A stretch of DNA of 64,000 nt from Drechslerella dactyloides. Taxonomy: Eukaryota > Ascomycota > Orbiliomycetes > Orbiliales > Orbiliaceae. The stretch spans positions 4,998,501 through 5,062,500 of the forward strand of contig JAGTWJ010000019.1 in NCBI GenBank assembly GCA_020064725.1, written 5' to 3'. Positions within the stretch are counted from its first letter, which is position 1. Each line of letters opens with the position of its first letter. Shown here piece after piece: positions 56,444 through 64,000 of the stretch. The notes beneath the pieces were generated by a model. It did no database searches and was not told the origin of the DNA. It was given only the letters and a program-made list of their open reading frames with translations. A program made the position numbers and the translations under genes.

Positions 56444-57886
56444 ATGGAGGAAAGTTTCGACATCGTCATTGTTGGTGCAGGCGTTTCAGGGGTCAGCGCC
56501 GCCTACCGAGTCCAAAACATGCTGCCTGACAAGACTTTCATAGTGCTCGAGAGGCGAGAACAGATTGGCGGTACCTGGGATATCTTTAAATACCCAGGTG
56601 TTAGATCAGATACCGATCTCATCGCATACGGATTTCCGTTCGCACCATGGTCCGGGGAGAATCTAATTGGGAGCGGCGAACAAATTCTCAACTATGTGCG
56701 CCGGACCGCAGCAATGCACAGCATCGATCAGAGAGTTCGCTTCAAGCACGCCGTCTCAACGGCCGAATGGTCGTCTGACGACAAGGAGTGGAAGCTTACG
56801 GTTTCTACTGGGAATAGCGAGTGCGTTATACATGCCAAGTATATCATATGGGCGTCGGGGTACTATGACCATGCACAGGGCCTTTCGACTGCTATACCTG
56901 GCATCGAGAACTTTGCAGGAACAGTAGTCCACCCGCAGTTCTGGCCTCAGGATCTGGACTACGCGAATAAGCAGGTCGTCATAATCGGCAGCGGGGCAAC
57001 GGCAGTCACCATATTGCCCGCAATGGTTGATTCCGCTGCCCACGTCACGATGCTCCAGCGAAGCCCGAGCTTTGTATTGACGGTTCCGACGCAAGAACCA
57101 GAAAATCAGTTTATGGAGCGGTATCTGCCAGCTTGGTTGTCCTCGCGCCTGATCAGGTGGAAGCATTTGCTAATTGCGAGGATATTGGTGGAGGTCTGCC
57201 TTCTCTTTCCAAATTTCGCTCGTTCCACGATGCGCAAAGTTACGACCAGGCTTCTCCCCGCTCATATTCCGCATGACCCTCATTTCGAGCCTCGATACAA
57301 CATGTGGGAGCAAAGGGTTTGCTTGACGCCAGACGGCGATTTCTTCAAAGCCCTCCACACCAACAAAGCATCTATTGTGACAGACACAATAAAGATGGTA
57401 TCCCCGACTGGGATCGAGTTGGGCTCAGGCAACCGGCTAGACGCCGACATAATAATCACAGCTACTGGCCTTAAACTCCAGTTGTTTGGCGGTGCTCAAA
57501 TTTTGTTGGACGGGAAACCTCTCCAGGCTCATGAAAAGTATGTGTGGAATGGCACGATGCTGCAAGACGTGCCAAATGCCTCGTTGCTCATGGGTTACAC
57601 CGCTTTCCCTTGGACTCCTGGGGTTGATATTATGGGGCAGCTGGCGATCCGCCTAATCAAGATGATGGATCGGAGGGGCGCGAGAACCGTGACACCCCGA
57701 GTTGACAGCACGAAGGAACTGAAGCCGGCACCTCTTCTGGACATCACCTCAACTTATTTTATGAGTTCCGCACATTATATGCCCAAGGCCGGGGATAGGG
57801 GTCCTTGGCGGAGGAGAACTGGCTATTTCGAGGATGTGTGGAAAGTCAAATATGGAAATCTGGCCGAAGAAATGGTTTTTGAGTAA
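56444..57886 (+). CDS. Flavin monooxygenase, Baeyer-Villiger type
   Basis: FAD- and NADPH-dependent enzyme inserting oxygen into ketones or oxidising soft nucleophiles. Single exon, 480 residues, no signal peptide. The FAD motif GAGVSG is at residues 11-16, the NADPH motif GSGATA at 182-187, and the Baeyer-Villiger fingerprint F-x-G-x3-H-x3-W-P is exact at residues 157-168. The ATATGLKL stretch in the second half is also typical. There is a moderately long hydrophobic stretch near residues 230-250. The substrate is unknown; family members act on ketones, steroids or secondary-metabolite intermediates, but no biosynthetic core gene lies in this window. Confidence 0.94.
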   Translation: MEESFDIVIVGAGVSGVSAAYRVQNMLPDKTFIVLERREQIGGTWDIFKYPGVRSDTDLIAYGFPFAPWSGENLIGSGEQILNYVRRTAAMHSIDQRVRFKHAVSTAEWSSDDKEWKLTVSTGNSECVIHAKYIIWASGYYDHAQGLSTAIPGIENFAGTVVHPQFWPQDLDYANKQVVIIGSGATAVTILPAMVDSAAHVTMLQRSPSFVLTVPTQEPENQFMERYLPAWLSSRLIRWKHLLIARILVEVCLLFPNFARSTMRKVTTRLLPAHIPHDPHFEPRYNMWEQRVCLTPDGDFFKALHTNKASIVTDTIKMVSPTGIELGSGNRLDADIIITATGLKLQLFGGAQILLDGKPLQAHEKYVWNGTMLQDVPNASLLMGYTAFPWTPGVDIMGQLAIRLIKMMDRRGARTVTPRVDSTKELKPAPLLDITSTYFMSSAHYMPKAGDRGPWRRRTGYFEDVWKVKYGNLAEEMVFE

Positions 57887-58574
57887 AATGACAGGATGCT
57901 TCATTGTTCTAGATATGTATAGTATCGTCAGCGATCGTCGATCCGTGAGGATTGGTCACAGCCTTTGCCTTATCAAATGAACTGTCCGGGCAATCGCTTC
58001 CGCATCCTTTTTCCCGGCCCTGTTCAGGACTGACACCGCAACTGCATCGTATACTCGAAAGCTATTTCTTGGCAGCCAAGGTAGCAAATCAATGTGAAAA
58101 TAGGCTAAAGGTTAAGATTTCGCTCGCGCTGAATGTTTCCACCAACCAGCTCTACACCTCGTACCTGTAGACGTACGACAAAGCTTGAATGTGGCCGTTT
58201 AGCTAGGAAGACCTGGCAATCGGCGGCGAGAGAGAATCACTTCCGGCCAGCCCAGCCGACAAACCTGAGCGGTCAACAGGCTTCGGGAGCCCGGGCTGGT
58301 ATCCCTTCCTTTGAACCCAAGAAACCCGAAAAATGGGACTGTGCTTACGATGTGCGAAACGCCCAGCCTTCTGCATGTCCGTGTGCTTAACGTTAAGATA
58401 ATGTAACATCAATGGTATAAATTGATACGTAGAGTCCATGGACTCGGAGGATGCTGTATGCGCTCCCTAACGATTGGACGCATTCTCAATCATCGACTGA
58501 TATCTCCGCAAGATATTCTCCTATTTTGCTACACCCCAAACATCGTCCTGCAACGAAACCCATACCTAAGAAGC
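57887..58574. other. Intergenic region
   Basis: 0.69 kb between two plus-strand genes. A tataaa at 58416-58421 sits about 155 bases before the cysteine-rich protein start. No gene seen. Confidence 0.5.
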
Positions 58575-59004
58575 ATGAAGTTGTTAATCTTGGCTGTCTC
58601 CGCGGTTGCAGGCCTCGCCGCCGCGGCACCTCCTGAACCCGTATGTCTTCAAACTTCAAAGTCGAATTCGAAATTCGACTTATAGCGTCTTTAAAGGAGT
58701 ATTAGCTGACTTTATATCCTTTCAGCAACAAATGAATAGGCGCGCATCACTGAGGCCGGCCCCTTACCAATCATGCGGTGGGCATGTCGTCAGCCCCCGC
58801 CCCTGCCCAAAGGGTTATATTTGCGCGGATAATCCGAACACTTGCAGCCAAGCTGCTGACTGCCCGGGAATCTGTGTCAAGCCAGAGCCGTGCGGCGGCT
58901 TTGCTGGGCTTCCATGCCCTTATGGGAAGAAGTGCTATGATGATCCACGAGACGACTGTGATCCACGTAACGGTGGAGCTGACTGTATCGGAATTTGCAT
59001 TTAG
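58575..59004 (+). CDS. Small secreted 12-cysteine protein with two repeats
   Basis: Two exons, 58575-58640 and 58726-59004, giving 114 residues. The donor GTATGT and acceptor TTTCAG keep frame. A strong signal peptide covers residues 1-18 (LLILAVSAVAGLAAAA). The mature part holds 12 cysteines in two units of six, at about residues 39-72 and 78-113. Each unit has the form CGG, then PCP-x-G-x2-C, a Asp/Asn-rich stretch and DC-x-GIC. The internal duplication is visible by direct reading. No named domain is assigned; disulphide-rich binding or defence-type modules are the nearest idea. It stands just before a secreted dehydrogenase gene on the same strand. Confidence 0.82.
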
Positions 59005-59895
59005 CGATTTTTGATCTCTTCTGTTATTTGGTATGCGTTATTAGCTATGTATACTAAACTATGGAAAATTGGAAGTCCGGGTGTCTACTTGGATTTGCCC
59101 TTCTTTACCCTCTGGCCAATCTGAGTTATAAGATCGGTCCTTCTGTTGGTGTGACCCTTGTATCTAGATGTTCAGAGTGTTCGAAGGCTGGGCGGATACT
59201 ATCGACCGTAGGATCCCAGGTCCAAAACTCGACGCGCAAACCCATTGTCCTTCGATCAGGGCCGCTCATGCGTAGTGAACTCGTGAGTGGGATAGTTGAG
59301 GGTCCGTCCGATGTATTAAGTCTGACCGAATACATGATATGATGCTGGCACCCGTTTGCCTGGAGCAACGTGAGGCGAGGATCGCTGGGCGAGTGTGGGG
59401 CTGGGTGAGATGGAAATGTCAGAGTCCCTCGCGTCCTTGTCGTTTGCCACAGCTCGGGCGAACTGCCGAGGTGGGTCCGGCACTAAGCTTTGGCTGGGCG
59501 CAGGGAGGCGTGATTGGCGGCGGGCGCCGAAATGGGCGACGCAGGCTGACAACACGCGCGACGCGATCCAATAACGCCGCGACGTCCATCCGCGACGTCC
59601 GAATGCATCGTCATTCTGCATTGCAAATGGACTGCGCCGGGGCCTCGCTCGCATTCGGGTCGGATCTGATGCAATGGGTGCCGTATCTGCTGAGCGCGAA
59701 CAGAGGACGTATATATGTGTATGTAAGGCTGCGGTTGCCAGCATACCCTAAGCAATACTGCGCGATAGCTCAGGTGTAACTGCTGCTGGGTGGCGCTACA
59801 TATATATATAAGAAAAGCCAGCAGAGAAGGAACCCATCCGTTGGCTTCAGACATTCGGAGCCAGTCTTGTTCATATAATATATATCCATATCAAA
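59005..59895. other. Intergenic region
   Basis: 0.9 kb between two plus-strand genes. The TATA region of the dehydrogenase is at its right end. Frames on either strand at 59300-59780 lack family support. Confidence 0.5.
59801..59813 (+). promoter_or_regulatory. TATA region of the dehydrogenase gene
   Basis: A TA-repeat ending in TATATAAG, about 85 bases before the start codon at 59896, and a second AT tract at about 59876-59886 in the leader. Confidence 0.5.
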
Positions 59896-61460
59896 ATGTT
59901 TAATCTCAAGGGTGTTCTCCTACCGCTCGCCACGTCTATCCTCGTGCTGGTCGGACTCGGCGAGTCTCAGCTCTCGTCCTGTCCCCAACCTGGGTTTCGA
60001 TACCTCCCTCCTCGCATCCTCCCTGGCTTTTCGCTGACCAAGATCGCGGAGAATCTTACACATCCGCGTCAAATAATCGTCGATCGAAGAGAGCAGCTTG
60101 TGGTGTCATCGCTTGGTGAAGGGCTGATCGGGTTCAAGACGACTTACGACTCGAATGGATGTCCATCCGCTACAAACCGGAAAGTCCTGGTCCCTGATAA
60201 TGGACTTAACTTCACTCATGCGGTCCTTTTCTCCAGCGACTACAAAACGTTATATGCCAGTACTCCTGATGTCGCCCTGTCCTGGGAATATGACAGTCGA
60301 CTATTTGAGGTCAGAGGAGAGGCCAAAGTTCTAGTGAAGGGCATGGCCCTTAAGAACCCCTTAGCGATCACGAGAGCGATGGCAATTCCGAGAAAATACC
60401 CGAATCTCTTACTGGTGTTCAGAAGCTCAGAGGGCGATAATGACGTAGCGGCGAGCATGGTTTCCACTGGCAGGTAAATATATCCATTGTTCCTTTTGAT
60501 ATACCCAGAGAGATCGAGGAAGCTAAGGGGACTGCCAGATCTATGGTTAAGATATTCGATTTGTCCAAAGTTCCATCTGGAGGCTATGACTACGTGAAAG
60601 ACGGTACTACGTTTGCGTACGGCGTTCGAGATTCTGTCGATATGATAGAAGATCGCTACCATAACTTCTGGAACGTTGACAATGGCGCCGATATGATCAC
60701 TCGATACAACCAGTCTATCGGTATGGACAACCCCGCAGATGAAATCAATTTCCTCGGGGAAGTATGTCCCGGTAGCGGAAAGACCACACCACCGAACTAC
60801 GGCTTCCCGGCTTGTCATGGAGTTTGGAATGTAAGAATACGCATCGTAGCCCTGTCGAATGCAACATGCCTATCATTGATACCACCTGGATGGCTGCAAC
60901 ATACTGAACCTTATTCTTCAATCTAGAGCTCAGCACTCGCAAATAACACCCTTGACCTTCAGGTCGGCCAAAGCTTTACTATCTATCCGGACGTTCTCAC
61001 AGACAGCGAGTGCCAGACTGAAACGGTTCAACCTCGCCTATCAATATTTCCGCATTCTGCCCCCCTTGGAATGAGATTTTATAACCCTTACCATCCGCAC
61101 CTGGGCGAGGAGTTCGTTGACTCCGCTTTCATTACATATCACGGTCCAACTGGACACAAGATTGTCAATGTTCCTTTCAACAGGGGCACTGTTGCTGCTC
61201 CTTCTACAACAAAACAAGGAACTGTGGATTTTGTTTGGACAGACCAAAGCATAAATACCGCAAATTGCAAGAGCGAGATAAATACGGGCCCGACGGCCAT
61301 TGAATGTATCAGGTGAGTTGTCTTCACTGAATTTACGTGTATTACATTGACTAATCTGGCTTTGTACAGTCCTGTCGGTCTGGCATTCGACGAGGGAGGT
61401 CGCATGTACTTTACCTCTGACCAAACTGGAGAGATATTCGCCGTCACCAAGGATTCGTGA
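59896..61460 (+). CDS. Secreted PQQ-type sorbosone/glucose dehydrogenase-like protein (AA12-like)
   Basis: Extracellular six-bladed propeller protein related to soluble quinoprotein sugar dehydrogenases (L-sorbosone dehydrogenase, CAZy AA12). Four exons: 59896-60473, 60539-60830, 60927-61312 and 61370-61460, giving 448 residues, a usual size. Signal peptide at residues 1-24. Propeller marks: the N-terminal ILPGFSLTKIAENLTHPRQI, repeating hydrophobic strands, the NVDNGAD segment in exon 2, HSAPLGMRFY in exon 3 and a closing PVGLAFDEGGRMYFTSD strand in exon 4. The last exon joins exactly to complete the C-terminal blade. A role in oxidising sugars with a PQQ-like cofactor is family knowledge; metal and cofactor residues were not traced individually. 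Confidence 0.88.
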
Positions 61461-64000
61461 GGCAGTGTTGCCGGTGGCGTTGTATCTTGGGAGGGTCGTT
61501 GGATGTTGTGATGGCGTGGACCTTGTTAATTGAACGATTGGGGCACAGATCCCTCCTGTCATTCTGCTGAGGGAATATTTGCATATTGACTTGTAGGCGC
61601 ATGCACATTATGGAACGCATTCGCGGGATAGGCGGTGTATATCGGTATTATCCAATCAGTAGTTTCCATATGAAGGATGCGTCGATCCCATTGTACTAAT
61701 CATGTCACTGATTGATAACAACTTTAAGAGATGCCGGCCGCTGCATTTCATTCTCGTTCTACCTAATTTATGAATTTTGGCTTTTCCCTTGTTTTTGCTG
61801 GGGGGGTTCAAGCAAGATATCTACCTTGCTTCGTCATCGAACTTTAGAAACTTGCCAGATTCCTACTTAGTTCCCGCGCCGTCTAACTTGGATTTCGAAA
61901 CTTAGTTATAAACCAATATCTCATTTGGCCCGGTCTTGCATTGATGTTTGTGGTTTAGCATAATAATTCACAGCCTACTAGCTAACGATCCGGCGTACGC
62001 CTGGAAAGCTTTGCTTGCTACCTTTCTGGATATCATCGTAAGGGCGCCCTTTGTTCTTGGAGAGGAGCTGATGCTGGGCGATTAAATCGCATAAGGGTTT
62101 ATGAAAGTTGATTGGTTACTTTCAGAGAAATTTATATCCAGGGTTAGCTATAGATTTGATTCTTGAGTGATGATGCGAATTTCTAAATCACACGTTCGAT
62201 ATTGCGAAGGGTGCAATGTTTTAGAATCCACTGTAGCATAGATCGACCCTTACTACGCATTTTCTTATAATTCACAAAGCGGATCCTCAAACTAGGTCAT
62301 CGATGGCTTTGCGATTTGGCTGGTATCGCTGTCTATCGCTGTCTATCGCTGGCTTTATCCCGCTCTGGACGGCTAGTCAATTGTATTCTAAGAAAGCTCT
62401 AAACTCAATGCCACCCTGGTTGGTGGTGGCGATGCCCCCTCCGGGACTGCCTCATCCGGTTGGGGTTTGATGAATGTCATTAACACCAAATTGATCGATT
62501 CGCAGCCGTTTTGCACGTGAAATTAGTATTAAGCAATATGAGCAAGGTTCCCTCGTTACCCACAGCTTAGCTAGGGTGTCATTGCAGTATAGGCCAGCGT
62601 ATTTGAGGGACAGCTGCAGAAGACAGAACACGGAGAAGGGAGGCAGGGGCGGGGGCGGGAACTAATGGTACCGAAATAAGACTGATGAGTTAGCGGAGTA
62701 TAGTTGTATATCGATATATCATCAACCTCAAAGCATTAATCGTCAAAAGAAAGGTGCTTTGGTGATTAAGAAACATTGGAGGACATACGTTAACCTATGT
62801 AATGTCAGGGTACAGCCCAATTGCCCAGCTTGGGTTTGACCGGTGATAGTCATAAAATCAACCAAAGATCTTGGCAGGTCAATTCTTTTAGAAGTTTAAA
62901 GTGTCGCCGATATATATAATAGGAAAGGCACATGTTCGATGACTTATGGACATTGCTACCTCCGTTAATTCGTCAGTCAGGTAGATCATGTAGAACAATT
63001 TAGTTTCCTGCGATAAGAGACAATCAAAAATTTCCCAAACGACTAAGAGAAGAAAGTCTAGTTCCTAACTACCGAATGGCCTTGTAGCATGTAGGTTAGT
63101 TAGAAACCCAATCATAACGGAGCAGTGATGCGTGACTTTTAAAACTTGACTTAGATATTAATTTCCCCACTATGTGCTGAGTCCTATGCAATACTAGATT
63201 GACGCGTCACGATTCTACAGAAAATCCATTTTCGACGGACAGTGTCAAATTTCAGCTATTGGCTGGTACCCCGGGCACCAGTCGGGGAAGGTGGTAACTG
63301 ACCATGATATCGCTCCATGGAGCGAACCTAGTGGAGTTCTGTAGTATGATTCCGAATTCTCTATGCTGCGTCCACGAGGCTCGTCAAGATTATTAATAGA
63401 TGCTTGTAGTTCCGAAGTAGCTAGAAGGGCCGTTGTAGCGGTTTATTGAAGATCGCCGCCTTAAAGGCTTCGGGTTGCTGTTTTGATCTCGATTCCGACA
63501 AAATTGTAACGTTGATGTCACTCTACTGGTACAATCCAGAGCCCTCGCGCTTTGCAGTTTAGCAATTATAATATGGTATGGTATACCTTACATGCATGGC
63601 TATGCTGGAACTTGCATGTCTGGTGCAGTCTTCTCTGCTAACTTCTTATGTCATAGGTTTATGTTTTGAAGCAGCGGCGGATTCTAGCACCGCAGACGCT
63701 CTGGTGGAGGTAAGGTAAAATGGAGAGCTGATAGCTAGTCGCTTACATCAATACGTTAACCTGTCGAGAAATGCCCCTGCTAGACGCGATGCTACAATTT
63801 GAGTAGTGCCTCGAATTTGTATCAATACGTGCGGGAAGCCGACTGAAGGTTGGACGAATGTATCGCGACCGTTATTTCGGTCCCGAGATTCTATTCCGTG
63901 AGGGGGAGTGTAATCTTTTCTTAGATACTGGACCAGGATCGGGGTGTTTAGGTTCTCCTACATGTTTTACCCTTGGCGTGAAGTTTTGGGAAGGAGGCTG
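61461..64000. other. Gene-poor right flank
   Basis: 2.5 kb without any open frame of 60 codons from about 61560 onwards on either strand and no recognisable gene. A 10-base tandem repeat occurs at 62324-62352. The density of stops in all frames, higher than elsewhere in the window, could reflect repeat-induced mutation of an old element, but I cannot identify one. Confidence 0.5.
62324..62352. repeat. 10-bp tandem repeat (tatcgctgtc)
   Basis: Two full copies of the 10-base unit and a third partial copy. Intergenic. Confidence 0.8.

Overview
The window looks like nuclear DNA of a filamentous ascomycete, most likely an Aspergillus/Penicillium-type fungus. Genes carry short GT-AG introns (about 45-160 bases) with fungal CTAAC-like branch sites. 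Families include a Zn(II)2Cys6 regulator, fungal MFS sugar porters, a PMP20/Asp f 3-type peroxiredoxin, mannitol-1-phosphate dehydrogenase, a fungal GH79 protein and small cysteine-rich secreted proteins. I rebuilt 22 clear protein genes by splicing and reading-frame continuity, plus one weaker hypothetical gene and a tRNA-like fragment. All exon joins are inferred by eye from frame, splice sites and protein family fit; there is no transcript evidence.

Left part (1-16.9 kb): a 6.3-kb gene-poor flank, then divergent housekeeping genes for adenine phosphoribosyltransferase (-) and the cytosolic Phe-tRNA synthetase alpha subunit (+). After another 5.4-kb gene-poor stretch comes an acyl-CoA thioesterase whose last short exon supplies a peroxisomal SKL terminus.

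Middle (18.3-35.6 kb): a six-cysteine secreted peptide gene, a long mitochondrial-type protein of unknown function, and a sugar-utilisation group: MFS sugar transporter, Zn2Cys6 transcription factor, short-chain dehydrogenase and GH13 alpha-glucosidase, all on the minus strand. A regulator, a transporter and a glucosidase together suggest a MAL-like locus. A peroxiredoxin with a possible peroxisomal terminus follows.

Right part (36.5-61.5 kb): two F-box proteins, a small hypothetical protein, an eight-cysteine secreted protein, a somewhat divergent mannitol-1-phosphate 5-dehydrogenase, an atypical NAD-dependent epimerase-like protein, a GPI-type GH79 glycosidase, a single-pass surface protein with a Ser/Thr-rich stalk, a cytidine-deaminase-fold protein with a signal peptide, a tubby/LURP-like protein, a Baeyer-Villiger-type flavin monooxygenase, a 12-cysteine secreted protein built from two repeats, and a secreted PQQ-type sorbosone dehydrogenase-like protein. 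This half is rich in secreted or surface proteins. The last 2.5 kb hold no recognisable gene.

No CRISPR, prokaryotic operon or intact transposon was seen. The most unusual items are the secreted deaminase-fold gene, the three unassigned cysteine-rich secreted proteins and the sugar locus.
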